From Nesterenkonia xinjiangensis (GTDB lineage: Bacteria > Actinomycetota > Actinomycetes > Actinomycetales > Micrococcaceae), in NCBI RefSeq assembly GCF_013410745.1, contig NZ_JACCFY010000001.1, positions 1,426,001 through 1,490,000 of the forward strand: a stretch of 64,000 nt of DNA. The letters run 5' to 3'. This document shows, piece after piece, positions 25,566-35,437 of this stretch. Every line of letters starts with the position of its first letter. The stretch's first letter is position 1. The position numbers and the translations under genes are program-made. The notes below the pieces were generated by a model. It saw nothing but the letters and a program-made list of their open reading frames with translations, was not told the origin of the DNA and did not search any database.

Positions 25566-27794
25566 TCAGTCCCGCGCGATCCCAGTCAGGTCGAGAGACT
25601 CGCTGAAGTGGCAGGCGGCGCGGCGGCCGCCGTCGGGCTCTCCCAGCTCCGGACGCTGGGAGGTGCAGGGCTCGGCCTGGGCATGCGGGCACCGGGTGAC
25701 GAACAGGCACCCGTCGGGGGCGTCCTTCGGATACGGCACCTCGTCGCTGGTGGCACGCTCTGTCGTCCGCCGGACGAAGGTGGGGTCCGGGACGGGCACC
25801 GAGTGCAGCAGGGTCTGGGTGTAGGGATGCTTCGGCTCACGGTAGAGCTCCGCAGTCTCCGCCTCCTCGGCGATGCGTCCCAGGTACATGACGTTGACCT
25901 GGTCGGCCACATGCTCCACCACCGAGAGGTCGTGCGAGACGAACAGGTAAGTCAGACCCAGCTCCTCCTGCAGGTCCACCAAGAGGTTGAGGATCTGCGC
26001 CCGGACGGAGACGTCCAGGGCGGAGACGGGCTCATCGGCGATGACCAGCCGGGGGTCCGTGATCAGCGCCCGGGCGATGTTCAGCCGCTGCCGCTGGCCG
26101 CCGGAGAACGCGTGGGGGTACCGGGGCATGTATTCCGGGCGGATCCCCACCTTCTTCAGCATCTCAGCGACCCGGTCCTCCAGCGTGCTGCCTGAGGCGA
26201 GACCGTTCACCAGCAGCGGCTCCCCGACGATCTGCTTCACCGTCATCCGGGGGTTCAGCGAGGAGAACGGGTCCTGGAAGATGGTGCGGATCTGGGTGCG
26301 ATACTTCCGCAGCCGCTTGCCCGTGATCTGCGCCAGATCGGTCTGGCTGCCGTCCACCTCCCGGAAGAGGATCTGCCCGTCGGTGGGGTCCGCCAGCCGC
26401 GCGATGCAGCGGCCCAGCGTGGTCTTGCCGCAGCCGGACTCCCCCACCAGCCCCAGGGTCTGCCCCGCAGGGATGTCCAGGTCGACGCCGTCCACTGCAC
26501 GGACCTCCCCAGTCGCTCGGCGGAACATCCCTCCGCCGATCGGGAAGTGCTTGGTGAGACCCCGGACCTGCAGCAGCGGGCCCGTCGCGGCTCCCGTCCC
26601 GACGTCCTCGCCCGGCCGGGACTGGATCTCCACCGGCACCCGCGTGCGGACGCCGGACCGCGCCACTGCGTCTGCCGAGACGTCGGCGGCGGACGGTGCC
26701 TCCTCCACGGCGTCAGGGATCCCTCCCGGGCCGTCGGCGTGGCTGTAGAGGTGGCAGCGCACCTCCTGGCCTTCCCCCACAACGCTGGAGTCCGGCATGT
26801 CGACGTCGCAGACCCCGGGCATCGCGAAGTCGCAACGCGTCCGGAACCGACACCCGGAAGGCATGTTCTGCGGGTGCGGCACCATGCCACGCACGGTCCG
26901 CAGCCGCGGGCGCTCCCCGCCGTCGCGCAGCTTCGGTATCGAGTCCAGCAGCGCCCGGGTGTAGGGGTGCCGCGGGGCGGAGAAGATCTGCTCCACCGTG
27001 CCGCGCTCCACCACCTGGCCCAGGTACATGACGACGACGTCGTCGGCCATCTCCGCCACCACCCCGAGATCATGGGTGATGAACATCATCGCCATCTGGT
27101 TCTCCGCCTGCACATCCTTCAGCAGGTCGAGGATGCGGGCCTGGGTGGTGACGTCCAGGGCGGTGGTGGGCTCATCGGCGATGAGCAGGGCCGGGTCGCA
27201 GGACAGCGCGATGGCGACCATCACCCGCTGACACATCCCGCCGGAGAGCTGGAACGGGTAGACGTCCATCCGCTGCTCGGGCTGCGGGATGCCCACCCGA
27301 CGCAGCAGCTCCAAGGCCATCTTCCGCGCCTCATCCTTGGGGACCTCCCGGTGCAGCCTGATCGCCTCGATCAGGTGCGCCCCGACGGTGTACATCGGGG
27401 ACAGCGAGGACATCGGCTCCTGGAAGATCATGCCGATCTGCCCGCCGCGCACCTGCCGGATCGGCTCCCCGTCAGGGTCGAGCGCGGCGAGGTCCACCGC
27501 CTCCGCACCCTGGGGGCGCCAATGCATCTCCCCTTCGACGATCCGGCCCGGCGGGTCGATCAGCTGCATCACCGACCGTGCCGTCATCGACTTGCCGCAG
27601 CCCGACTCGCCCACCACGCACAGAGTGCGTCCGGGGTGGACCTCCAGGTCGACGCCGTCCACAGCCTTGACCGTGCCGTCCGGGGTCTCGAACTGGGTGC
27701 GCAGCCCGCTGATCTCGAGCAGCGGGAGGTCACCGTGATGCGGCCCCTCCTCCTCGAGGTCACGCTGATCAGCTGGGGCGATGGTCTGACTCAT
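25566..27794 (-). CDS. Fused ABC transporter ATP-binding protein (DppD-DppF type)
   Basis: The 742 residues hold two full ATPases of the oligopeptide-type transporter family. The first Walker A is [12 protein letters not shown] near residue 63 and its signature [11 protein letters not shown] near 183. The second Walker A is [13 protein letters not shown] near 450 and its signature [15 protein letters not shown] near 565. Each half ends with a family C-terminal cap containing cysteines ([19 protein letters not shown]). The linker near residues 345-400 is Ala/Val-rich and acidic. It energises the two permeases encoded upstream. An AGGAGG site precedes the ATG. Confidence 0.95.
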   Translation of the reverse strand: MSQTIAPADQRDLEEEGPHHGDLPLLEISGLRTQFETPDGTVKAVDGVDLEVHPGRTLCVVGESGCGKSMTARSVMQLIDPPGRIVEGEMHWRPQGAEAVDLAALDPDGEPIRQVRGGQIGMIFQEPMSSLSPMYTVGAHLIEAIRLHREVPKDEARKMALELLRRVGIPQPEQRMDVYPFQLSGGMCQRVMVAIALSCDPALLIADEPTTALDVTTQARILDLLKDVQAENQMAMMFITHDLGVVAEMADDVVVMYLGQVVERGTVEQIFSAPRHPYTRALLDSIPKLRDGGERPRLRTVRGMVPHPQNMPSGCRFRTRCDFAMPGVCDVDMPDSSVVGEGQEVRCHLYSHADGPGGIPDAVEEAPSAADVSADAVARSGVRTRVPVEIQSRPGEDVGTGAATGPLLQVRGLTKHFPIGGGMFRRATGEVRAVDGVDLDIPAGQTLGLVGESGCGKTTLGRCIARLADPTDGQILFREVDGSQTDLAQITGKRLRKYRTQIRTIFQDPFSSLNPRMTVKQIVGEPLLVNGLASGSTLEDRVAEMLKKVGIRPEYMPRYPHAFSGGQRQRLNIARALITDPRLVIADEPVSALDVSVRAQILNLLVDLQEELGLTYLFVSHDLSVVEHVADQVNVMYLGRIAEEAETAELYREPKHPYTQTLLHSVPVPDPTFVRRTTERATSDEVPYPKDAPDGCLFVTRCPHAQAEPCTSQRPELGEPDGGRRAACHFSESLDLTGIARD

Positions 27795-27853
27795 GGTCTG
27801 TGCCTCCTGGTCGCTCCCGCCGCCCCGGGCCGAGGGCCCGACGGCGAGAGACG

Positions 27854-29026
27854 TCAGTTCTTGTACGGGTCAGCGGCGTCACGGAGACCGTCACCGAAGA
27901 AGTTCATCGCCAGCACGGTCACCACCACCGGGATCCCGGGGATCAGGATCCACGGGGCCGTGGAGACCGCGCGGATGTTCTGCGCCTCCTGCAGCAGCAC
28001 GCCCCAGGACACGGTCGGCGGCTGCAGCCCCAGTCCGATGAAGGACAGCGCCGTCTCCGCCAGGATGATCGTCGGGATCGACAGGGACAGGTTGGCGATG
28101 ATGTGGCTGGTGAAGGACGGCAGCATATGTCGGAACATCACCCGCCCGCCGCCGGCCCCGTCGGCGATCGCCGCGGTGACGTAGTCCTCGTTGCGCACTG
28201 CGAAGAACTTCCCGCGCACTTCTCGGGCCATGCCCACCCAGCCCACCAGGGAGATCACCACCGTCAGGGCGAAATACCGTTGGACCGGTGACCAAGAGTC
28301 CGGCACAGCGGCGAAGAGCGCCATCCACAGCGGGATCGTGGGGATGGACATGATCAGTTCGATCAGCCGCTGGATCGCGTTGTCAATGCGTCCGCCGAAG
28401 TAGCCGGAGATGCCTCCCAGCACCACGCCGAGACCCAGGGACAGCAGCACCCCGACCAGGCCGATGGACATCGAGATCGTGGTGCCGTGGATGATGCGGG
28501 AGAGCACGTCTCGGCCGTTGGCGTCCGCTCCCATGAGGTACATCGGTGGCCCGTCGGCGTCCACCGGGCCGATCAGGTGCCGGTCCCAGGGGATGAACCC
28601 GAACAGCTCATACTCCTCACCCTGGACGAACATTCCGATCGGGACGTGCTGCTCCTCGTCGAGCTCGAAGGTCAGGGCCAGAGTGTCCGGGTCCTGCTCC
28701 AGGCTGTACCCGTGCACATGCGGACTGAAGGACCCCTCGTCGAAGAGCTGGACGGTCTGCGGCGGCGCGTAGGTGTAGTCGGAGTTGTGGTAGGTCCCGG
28801 AGTAGGGAGCCAGGAAAGGGGCGAAGACCGCCACCAGGTAGATCAGCAGCGTGATGCCGCCGCAGAACATCGCCAGCTTGTGGCGCTTGAACCCCCACCA
28901 GATGAGCTTCCACTGCGAGGCCAGAGCGACGTCGGGAGTGTCGGTGTCGGGCCGGTCCGTCTCGGGCGCCGTCGTGGCGGGTGCGGGGAGCTTGCTCTCC
29001 CCGCCGGGTGAGAACGGCTGGGTCAT
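27854..29026 (-). CDS. ABC transporter permease, DppC type
   Basis: The protein has 390 residues. An N-terminal tail of about 45 residues precedes the first helix (MFCGGITLLIYLVAVFAPF). A long extracytoplasmic loop (about residues 75-155) then leads to the permease module, with EAA-like motif AAIADGAGGGRVMFRHMLP near residue 280. The loop is larger than in dipeptide DppC proteins but typical of family-5 systems for alpha-galactosides or oligosaccharides. It pairs with the DppB-type permease encoded 66 bases upstream. Confidence 0.93.
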   Translation of the reverse strand: MTQPFSPGGESKLPAPATTAPETDRPDTDTPDVALASQWKLIWWGFKRHKLAMFCGGITLLIYLVAVFAPFLAPYSGTYHNSDYTYAPPQTVQLFDEGSFSPHVHGYSLEQDPDTLALTFELDEEQHVPIGMFVQGEEYELFGFIPWDRHLIGPVDADGPPMYLMGADANGRDVLSRIIHGTTISMSIGLVGVLLSLGLGVVLGGISGYFGGRIDNAIQRLIELIMSIPTIPLWMALFAAVPDSWSPVQRYFALTVVISLVGWVGMAREVRGKFFAVRNEDYVTAAIADGAGGGRVMFRHMLPSFTSHIIANLSLSIPTIILAETALSFIGLGLQPPTVSWGVLLQEAQNIRAVSTAPWILIPGIPVVVTVLAMNFFGDGLRDAADPYKN

Positions 29027-29092
29027 CGCGTCCTCGCTTCCTGGTCGGAGGGGTTCAGCGGTGTGGTCTGTGGCAGCATGACGGCCTCCTGA

Positions 29093-30085
29093 TCAGTACC
29101 TGAGCCGGACGCGGGGATCCAGCCAGGCCAGTGCGAGGTCGGAGATCAACGTCCCGATGACCACCAGGACGGCGGAGATGAGCAGCACCGAGCCGGCCAG
29201 GTACATGTCCTGGGCCATCAGGGCCCGCAGCATCATCGGGCCGGTGGTGTTGAGGTTGAGCACCTGGGAGGTGATCGCGTCGGCCGCGATGAGCCCGGGC
29301 AGGATCCACCCGATCGTGGAGAAGAAGGGGTTCATCGCCACCCGCACGGGGTACTTGATGGTCAGCCAGCGTCGCGGCAGTCCGCGGGCTCGTGCGGCCA
29401 CCACATAGGGCTTGCGCAGTTCGTCGAGCAGGTTGGCGCGCAGGATGCGGATGTTTCCCGCCGTGCCGGCCGTGCCCCAGATGACGATCGGGATCCACAG
29501 ATGGGCCAGCAGGTCCATGGCCCGCCCGAAGCTCCACGGGGCGTCTCGATACTCCGGCGAGAACAGCCCGCCGACGCTCTGTCCGAAGACGGTCAGAGAG
29601 ACCCACATCAGCACCAGAGCGATCAGGAAGTTGGGGATCGCCAATCCCAGGTACCCGAGGAAGGTGAACGTGTAGTCCCCCACGGAGTACTGCTTCATGG
29701 CGGAGTAGACGCCGATGGGGAAGGACACCGCCCAGATGAACAGCAGCGTCAGCACCGACAGCAGCAGCGTCAGCGGCAGGCGCTCGGCCAGCAGGTCGGC
29801 CACTGGCCGGCCATAGTCGAAGGACTCCCCGAAGTCCCCCTGGAAGACGATGCTGGAGATCCACATCCAATACTGGACCCAGACCGACTCGTCCAGGCCG
29901 TAGCGGGCTCGCAGGCGGTCCATCTCCCGGGCTGCGAGGGAGCCGTCGCCCTGCTCGGCGAGCTGGGCCTGCACAGTGGTGAGGTAGTCGCCGGGCGGCA
30001 GCTGGATCACCACGAAGCAGATCACCGAGATCAGCCACAGTGTGGGGATGAGGATGAGGATCCGACGGGTGAGGTACCTCAGCAT
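29093..30085 (-). CDS. ABC transporter permease, DppB type
   Basis: The ATG at 30085, with GGAGG 10 bases upstream, gives 330 residues. A GTG at 30094 is in frame but too close to the ribosome site. The N-terminal MLRYLTRRILILIPTLW and PPGDYL motifs are standard for DppB/OppB. The cytoplasmic loop VVAARARGLPRRWLTIKYPV matches the permease EAA region. Six membrane helices are predicted. It forms the translocation channel with the DppC-type subunit. Confidence 0.94.
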   Translation of the reverse strand: MLRYLTRRILILIPTLWLISVICFVVIQLPPGDYLTTVQAQLAEQGDGSLAAREMDRLRARYGLDESVWVQYWMWISSIVFQGDFGESFDYGRPVADLLAERLPLTLLLSVLTLLFIWAVSFPIGVYSAMKQYSVGDYTFTFLGYLGLAIPNFLIALVLMWVSLTVFGQSVGGLFSPEYRDAPWSFGRAMDLLAHLWIPIVIWGTAGTAGNIRILRANLLDELRKPYVVAARARGLPRRWLTIKYPVRVAMNPFFSTIGWILPGLIAADAITSQVLNLNTTGPMMLRALMAQDMYLAGSVLLISAVLVVIGTLISDLALAWLDPRVRLRY

Positions 30086-30139
30086 GGCTGACACCTCCGG
30101 AGGGGCGCTCGATCACGACTCACATCTGCTCCCTGGCGC

Positions 30140-32149
30140 TCAGCGGTCGAAGAACCAGGTCGGGATGTCCACCGGCCCCGGGGTGAGGTGCAGCCAGGAG
30201 TCGGGGAAGCTCTCGACGACGTTGCGCAGATCGTTCTTCACGATGCCGTAGCCGTCAGTCGGCAGCGCGATGCCGATGGCGTAGAACTCCTCCTTGGCGA
30301 TCTCGAGGATCTCCCGGAAGATCTCTTTCTGCTCCTCCTCATCCGGCTCCAGGGGGATCTCCCGGGCCAGCTCCATCTGACGTTTGGTGGCCTCCGGAGG
30401 CTCCTCCGCCGAATCCCCCTCGCCGCGGCTCTCGTACCAGTCCGCCCACCGCACCGCATAGTTCGACTCGTTCCCGTTCGGGAAGTACCAGCGCGGCTCG
30501 AGCATCTCCACATGCAGCCCGCCGTCTCCGGCCCAGATGCTGGCGTCGAACTCGTTGGCCTCAGGGGTCTTGCGGTCGTAGAAGAGGGTCCGCTCGAGCG
30601 TGTTCACCCGGGCGTCGACTCCCACGTCCTCCCAGAACCGGGTGACCATGTCTGCGGCGGAGGTCCACTCCGGGAACAACGTGGTGACGTCGATGGTGAA
30701 CCGCAGCCGCTCGCCGCTGGGGAGGAGGCGGAAGCCGTCGGAGTCGCGCTCGGTGAGGCCGGCGTCGTCGAGGTGCTGCTCGGCCAGGTCGACGTCGAAT
30801 TCGGTGTACTGGGTGGCGAACTCCTCGTCGTAGAACTCGGAGTCGGGGTGCGGGGCGGCCTGCCAAGGCTCCCCCTGCCGTTGGTAGACGGTGTCGATGA
30901 TCTCCTGCCGGTCGATCGCATGCGACAGACCGATCCGGAAGTCCTTGTTCTGGAAGACCTCGCGAAGCTCCTCATCACTGTGGTTGAGGTTCAGCGCGAT
31001 GATCATCCGGTTCATGGCGGTGGACTCCACCGTCACGAAGTCGAAGCCGCCCTCCTCCCGCGCCTCGGCGAGCACCGGTCGGTTGGCGTCCTGATTGAAG
31101 TGCCGGGAGTGGAAGTCCAGCTCTCCGTTGACCGCCTTGAGCAGCATGACCTCCTCCTCCTGGACGACCTCGAACTCCAGTCGGTCGATGAAGGGCAGCT
31201 GGGCGCCGTCGCTGTCGACCTTCCAGTAGTAGGGGTTGCGCTCGGCGACCACCACGTTGCCCTCGTTGAGCTGGTTGGTGATCACCCAGGCGTAGAGGAC
31301 GGGCTTCTCCGGGTTGTTCCACCAGTGGAGGCGGTCCTCCCAGTGGTCGATCCAGGAACCGAAGCCGGCCTCGTCGGCGAGCTCCTCGGCCCCGTCGTTG
31401 AGGTGGGGCAGGAAGTCCTCGAGGTAGTGCTTGGGGAAGAACAGCAAGTTGGTGGCCCACCAGGTGGCCGAGCGGGAGGCTTCCTCGATGACGCCGCCCT
31501 TCGGCTCGGGGTAGGTGAGCCTGACGGTGTAGTCGTCGATCCGCTCGGCCACGCAGGGCTCGTTGTTCACGGCGAGCCAGCCGGGCGGGTTCGCGTTGAG
31601 CTCCTCGTTGAAGTAGACGTCCTCGAGGGCGAACATGACGTCGTCGGAGGTCACGGGCTCACCGTCCGACCAGCGCATGCCTTCACGCATGTGGATGGTG
31701 TACTCGTCGCCGGCGTCGTTCATCTCGATGTCCTTGAACGTCCCCGGAAGTCCGCTCTCGGCCAGGCTGGCGTCCACCCGCAGCATCGGCTCGAAGGCGA
31801 TCATCCGCTCCAACCAGGGGTCATCTCCCTGACCCAGCACCGCCCCCTGATAGATCCCCCCGTAGACGCCGAACTCCGGCGCCTCGACGACGAGCCGGTC
31901 CGCCTCGATCGGCAGCCTCTCCTCCAACGGAGGCAGCTCGCCGTTCTCGACCATCTCAGTGAGCATCGGGGCTTCCTTGGGGCGACCTTCGGGAGGAGTG
32001 GAGTAGTCGGTGTCACCGTCGGTGCCGGTGTCGGCGTCGGCTCCGCAGGCGGCCAGCGACAGGGTCAGCAGACCGGCTCCGCCCCCGGTGATCAGCAGCG
32101 ATCGGCGGGAGACCCCTTGCACCTCAGGGGATTCGTGAGTGATGGACAT
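30140..32149 (-). CDS. ABC transporter substrate-binding lipoprotein, family 5 (peptide or oligosaccharide)
   Basis: The ATG at 32149 follows GAGGAG and gives 669 residues, longer than dipeptide-binding DppA proteins. The signal SRRSLLITGGGAGLLTL ending in LAACG has twin arginines and a lipobox, suggesting Tat export with lipid anchoring. The mature start contains APMLTEMVENGELPPLEERL, a motif found in family-5 receptors related to alpha-galactoside- and oligosaccharide-binding proteins. MRWSDGEPVTSDDVMFAL is the usual family signature. A sugar oligomer is therefore a reasonable ligand, though peptides cannot be excluded. Confidence 0.9.
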   Translation of the reverse strand: MSITHESPEVQGVSRRSLLITGGGAGLLTLSLAACGADADTGTDGDTDYSTPPEGRPKEAPMLTEMVENGELPPLEERLPIEADRLVVEAPEFGVYGGIYQGAVLGQGDDPWLERMIAFEPMLRVDASLAESGLPGTFKDIEMNDAGDEYTIHMREGMRWSDGEPVTSDDVMFALEDVYFNEELNANPPGWLAVNNEPCVAERIDDYTVRLTYPEPKGGVIEEASRSATWWATNLLFFPKHYLEDFLPHLNDGAEELADEAGFGSWIDHWEDRLHWWNNPEKPVLYAWVITNQLNEGNVVVAERNPYYWKVDSDGAQLPFIDRLEFEVVQEEEVMLLKAVNGELDFHSRHFNQDANRPVLAEAREEGGFDFVTVESTAMNRMIIALNLNHSDEELREVFQNKDFRIGLSHAIDRQEIIDTVYQRQGEPWQAAPHPDSEFYDEEFATQYTEFDVDLAEQHLDDAGLTERDSDGFRLLPSGERLRFTIDVTTLFPEWTSAADMVTRFWEDVGVDARVNTLERTLFYDRKTPEANEFDASIWAGDGGLHVEMLEPRWYFPNGNESNYAVRWADWYESRGEGDSAEEPPEATKRQMELAREIPLEPDEEEQKEIFREILEIAKEEFYAIGIALPTDGYGIVKNDLRNVVESFPDSWLHLTPGPVDIPTWFFDR

Positions 32150-32227
32150 TCCGGACTCCTCTCCAACGGGATGGGATGGACCTCGGCGGAGAAGCCAGGA
32201 ACACCCGCAATGCGTGTGATGCACGTC

Positions 32228-32256
32228 TCATTAGACCGATTTATCGCCAAATGTAA
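32228..32256 (-). promoter_or_regulatory. Promoter of the family-5 importer operon
   Basis: On the minus strand TTACAT (32251-32256) and TAATGA (32228-32233) are 17 bases apart, about 80 bases upstream of the receptor ATG. Confidence 0.45.
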
Positions 32257-32264
32257 CATGGATC

Positions 32265-32280
32265 ACACGTTTATGCGTGT
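32265..32280. promoter_or_regulatory. Dyad upstream of the family-5 importer promoter
   Basis: ACACG (32265-32269) and CGTGT (32276-32280) flank a 6-base spacer just upstream of the -35 box. It lies in an AT-richer patch and could be an activator or repressor site, shared with the divergent acetyltransferase. Confidence 0.35.
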
Positions 32281-32379
32281 TGGAATCTGTGGAAATGTCA
32301 GGAAATTGACAGGTGAGACTCAGGCGAACTCCAGGTGGCCGAGGAGGCGGTCCTGGTCAGAACGTGACAGCATGCCGAT

Positions 32380-32883
32380 ATGGGAGTCCCCGACACGTCC
32401 GCCGAGATACTCGTCCGCGAGGTCCGCGGAGACGACCTCCCCGCGTTCCTGGCCGCCCGCCCGGACGCACCGAGCATGGGACCGTATCTGCTGCGACAGA
32501 GAACCAACGGAATCGGCACCGGGCTCGTCGCGCTCGACGGCGAGACCCTGGTGGGCTCGCTGGAGCTGTGCTGGACCTGGCCGCCCGAGGTGCGGAACCT
32601 GCACGTCGTCGAAGCACGGCGCATGCAGGGCATCGGCACCGCGCTGCTGGCTGCCGCCGAGGCGGCCGTGCGGCATCGCGGCTCCCAGGAGGGCGAGGAG
32701 GAGCTGGTCCTCCAGCTGCACGTGGGGGAGGGCAATCCCTCAGCCCGGCGGCTCTACGAACGTCTGGGCTATCGGCCCACCGGCCAGCGCACCTCCACCA
32801 GGTATTCGTCCCTTGACGACGACGGCACCACTCGCACTGCCACGGAGATCGACGAACTGCTGGTCACACACCTCGGCCGCTGA
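32380..32883 (+). CDS. GNAT family N-acetyltransferase
   Basis: This 167-residue protein has a single acetyltransferase domain. The acetyl-CoA loop is RRMQGIGTALLAAAE (about residues 85-99), and the closing motif is NPSARRLYERLGYRP (about 123-137). The acceptor substrate cannot be inferred. The ribosome site is weak. The C-terminal codons and stop form the left arm of a terminator hairpin shared with the convergent FHA gene. Confidence 0.88.
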   Translation: MGVPDTSAEILVREVRGDDLPAFLAARPDAPSMGPYLLRQRTNGIGTGLVALDGETLVGSLELCWTWPPEVRNLHVVEARRMQGIGTALLAAAEAAVRHRGSQEGEEELVLQLHVGEGNPSARRLYERLGYRPTGQRTSTRYSSLDDDGTTRTATEIDELLVTHLGR

Positions 32884-32910
32884 GCGTGCCGTGCACGTCA
32901 GCGGCCGAGG
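32871..32910. terminator. Bidirectional hairpin terminator spanning the GNAT stop
   Basis: CCTCGGCCGCTGA (32871-32883) pairs perfectly with TCAGCGGCCGAGG (32898-32910) around a 14-base loop. The left arm includes the last three codons and stop of the acetyltransferase. It sits between two convergent genes and could serve both. Confidence 0.7.
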
Positions 32911-32926
32911 CACATGCGGACCGAGC

Positions 32927-33793
32927 TCAGTTCCTGTTCTCGACCCGATGCGTGTAGGGGTTGTACTGAGGCCTCTGATAGGCGAGCTCGCCACCCTGAC
33001 GTCCACCGAACGGACGCCCGTGATCAGCGAACTCCGCCCGGATGTACACCAGACGCCAGGGGCCCATGTCGATCCTCGACCCCGTGCGAAGAGTCACCGG
33101 AGCTCCGTGGGACCCGCTCACACTGCCGCCGGCGGCGCCACGACGCGAGAGCAGGTACTCGTCGAACTCATCATGGATGACTTCGGCATGGAAGGGCTCA
33201 AGCCCGGCCAGCCGCAGGTCACAGGTCTCGTCGCTGCCGATGACGGTCCTGTCACCGACGAGGTTGAACTCCATCAGAGGGCCGGGGCCGGAACCGTCGT
33301 CCTTGACCATCACGAGCCGGGGACGGCCGGAACCGGGGGCGCTGTGGGTGGTGGTCACGCGTCGCCGGATCCTCCGGCTGAACGTCGGGACCGGCGGCCA
33401 GGGGGTCGCCGGGGGCAGCATCGCCGGCGATGCGCTGCCGGCCGGCGGACTGGAGAGCATGCTCTTCGCCGCGGCGGTCAGGGAACCCAGGCGGATGTGC
33501 CTGGATCTGGTCACCACGCGCTGCAGCACGGGAGCATCGACGTCCCCGATGCTCAGGAGCTCACCGTCCGGGCCGGAGATGGTGGCCGAGACACCCATCT
33601 CGGCCAGCTCGTCGGCGAAGGCCTTCAGCATCCGCACCGCCCCGGGGGTCGGCTTCTCCAGCAGTCCGGGTGCATCGGTGTGGACCTGCACGTGGGTGCC
33701 GTCGGCAGTCACCGTGCCGCTGAGCGAGCTGCTTTCGACGCCGTCCTGATCGACCTCGCGGCAGCTGAAGCTGATGTCTATGTCGAGATGCAT
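32927..33793 (-). CDS. FHA domain protein
   Basis: The ATG at 33793 (or GTG at 33796) gives 288 residues. The N-terminal domain of about 110 residues is of unknown type (HLDIDISFSCREVD, then LGSLTAAAKSMLSSP). A Pro-rich linker follows, and an FHA domain occupies about 165-265: DRTVIGSDETCDLRLAG, FHAEVIHDE and GAPVTLRTGSRIDMGPWRLVYIRA. FHA domains bind phosphothreonine, but here the usual GR and SRxH residues are changed (IGSDE, PFHAE), so peptide binding may differ. A small acidic protein gene lies 27 bases upstream and is probably co-transcribed. The tail is Gln/Tyr/Asn-rich. Confidence 0.8.
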   Translation of the reverse strand: MHLDIDISFSCREVDQDGVESSSLSGTVTADGTHVQVHTDAPGLLEKPTPGAVRMLKAFADELAEMGVSATISGPDGELLSIGDVDAPVLQRVVTRSRHIRLGSLTAAAKSMLSSPPAGSASPAMLPPATPWPPVPTFSRRIRRRVTTTHSAPGSGRPRLVMVKDDGSGPGPLMEFNLVGDRTVIGSDETCDLRLAGLEPFHAEVIHDEFDEYLLSRRGAAGGSVSGSHGAPVTLRTGSRIDMGPWRLVYIRAEFADHGRPFGGRQGGELAYQRPQYNPYTHRVENRN

Positions 33794-33820
33794 CACATCA
33801 CCTGTCCCGGTGCGGCCGGC

Positions 33821-34066
33821 TCAGCGGTTCTCGTCATCACTGGTGGTGACGCGCAGAGTCCCGTTGAACTTCCAGATGGCACGCGGGGCGTCCGGGCCGA
33901 TGTCCCGGGGCACCTCGACCGTCATGTCCACGAGCTCATAGTTCACCGCGGCACCGCGTCCGGTCAGATAGGCCCACATCTCCTGGCCCAGATCTGCCCA
34001 GTTGCCGATCTCATGCGGTTCGTTGCCCTGCGGGTTCGGCTCCTGTGACGTCGTGGGGTCTGCCAT
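33821..34066 (-). CDS. Small conserved-looking acidic protein upstream of FHA gene
   Basis: The ATG at 34066, with GAGGAG 7 bases upstream, gives 81 residues. A frame extension to 34144 lacks a ribosome site. The first 25 residues are polar and probably disordered. The rest looks folded (WADLGQEMWAYLTGRGAAV and then two amphipathic strands ending FNGTLRVTTSDD). I know no family for it. Its position suggests a partner of the FHA protein. Confidence 0.65.
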   Translation of the reverse strand: MADPTTSQEPNPQGNEPHEIGNWADLGQEMWAYLTGRGAAVNYELVDMTVEVPRDIGPDAPRAIWKFNGTLRVTTSDDENR

Positions 34067-34183
34067 GGAATTCTCCTCGCTGGTCAAGAACGGCTCCGTC
34101 GGCCCGGAATGAGATTCGGATGACCGGTTCTGTAGTCCAGACAATACTCAACCCGTGATGACATGGGAATACCCTGACGTCGC

Positions 34184-35413
34184 TCATCGCCGGGAGCGCG
34201 TGAAGGCGGAGAGCCCAGTGATCTCGCGTCCGACGATCAGCGCCTGCATGGAGTCGGTCCCCTCATAGGTGGAGACCACCTCCATGTCGGTCAGGTGCCG
34301 GGCGATCTGATTCTCGAGCAGGAGCCCGTTGCCCGCGAGGATGTCGCGGGCCGTCCGGCACATGCTCAACGCCTTGCGCGACGTCGTCATCTTCACCAGC
34401 GAGGCCTGCGGGCCGGTCAGCCGGCCGCCCTCCGCCAGGTCGGCCATGCGCAGGCACATCAGCTGCATGGAGACCAAGTCGGAGAGCATGGTGGCCAGCT
34501 TCTCCTGGACCAGCTGGTATCCCCCGATCGGCGCCCCGAACTGCTCCCGCTCCTGGGCGTAGCGGGCAGCGATCTCGAAGGCCGCCATCCCGTGTCCGAG
34601 AGCCTCCCAGGAGGCGCCGCCGCGCGTCGCGGCGAGCACCCGGTTCACCCCCGAGAAGTCCTCACAGTGCTCCAGGCGGTTCTCCGCCGGGACGCGCAGA
34701 TCCTCGATGACGATGTCGGCCTGGTTGATGGCACGCTTGCCGATCTTGCCCGTGATGACCTCCGGCCGATAGCCGGAGGGCCAGCTGCCGTCCTCCTGCC
34801 GCTCGACCACGAAGGCCTTGACCTGACCATCCTCCTCATCCCTGGCGTAGACCACCACGACGTCGGCGGCGTGCCCGTTGCCGATCCAGCGCTTATGTCC
34901 GTTCAACAGCCAGCCATCCCCCTCACGCCGAGCACGGGTCTCCAGGGACACGGAGTCCGAGCCGTGCGCGGGCTCGGTGAGGGCGAACGCCCCGGTACGT
35001 TCCAGCCGCGCCATCGAGGGCAGCCACCGGTCGTGCTGCTCCTGGTTGCCGAGCATGTAGATGCTGCCCATGCCCAAGGAGGAATGGACGCCGAGGAAGG
35101 TGTTCACCGAGCCGTCGATGCGTCCCATCTCGCGCGCGACGAGGCCGGCCGCCCGGCGGGAGAGCCCCGGGCATCCGTGGCCCTGGATGAACCCTCCGAC
35201 CACCCCGAGGTCGGCCAGGCCGGGAAGCACCGAGACCGGGAACTCGGCCCGCTCCCAGTGCTCGTCGATCACCGGGGCGATCTCCCGCAGTCCGAAATCC
35301 CGGACCCTGTCGCGGAGGGCGAGCTCCTCGGTCGCGAAGTCACGATCGAGATCGAAGAAGTCCAGAGCGGCCGGGACATCGATCGCGCTGCGCTGAGTCA
35401 TGGTGTCAGTCAT
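34184..35413 (-). CDS. Acyl-CoA dehydrogenase (glutaryl-CoA dehydrogenase-like)
   Basis: This 409-residue FAD enzyme shows the expected order. The N-terminal helical domain leads to AFALTEPAHGSDSVSLET (FAD/substrate sheet, about residues 145-162), then KRWIGNGHAADVVVV and, near residue 376, VVSTYEGTDSMQALIVGREITG. The last holds the catalytic Glu in YEGT, as in glutaryl-CoA dehydrogenases. It oxidises an acyl-CoA at alpha-beta, passing electrons to ETF. AAGGAG lies 8 bases before the ATG. It is the last gene of a leftward set with a CoA-transferase and a thioesterase, so its substrate is probably formed by them. Confidence 0.92.
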   Translation of the reverse strand: MTDTMTQRSAIDVPAALDFFDLDRDFATEELALRDRVRDFGLREIAPVIDEHWERAEFPVSVLPGLADLGVVGGFIQGHGCPGLSRRAAGLVAREMGRIDGSVNTFLGVHSSLGMGSIYMLGNQEQHDRWLPSMARLERTGAFALTEPAHGSDSVSLETRARREGDGWLLNGHKRWIGNGHAADVVVVYARDEEDGQVKAFVVERQEDGSWPSGYRPEVITGKIGKRAINQADIVIEDLRVPAENRLEHCEDFSGVNRVLAATRGGASWEALGHGMAAFEIAARYAQEREQFGAPIGGYQLVQEKLATMLSDLVSMQLMCLRMADLAEGGRLTGPQASLVKMTTSRKALSMCRTARDILAGNGLLLENQIARHLTDMEVVSTYEGTDSMQALIVGREITGLSAFTRSRR

Positions 35414-35437
35414 AGAGGAAGCTCCTTCGGTGTGCAG

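Noticed and set aside
30188-34048. A 1286-codon open frame on the plus strand
   Set aside because: It is antisense to the family-5 receptor and FHA genes. Its residues are Val/Leu/Glu/Gly-rich, as expected from the reverse frame of high-GC genes.
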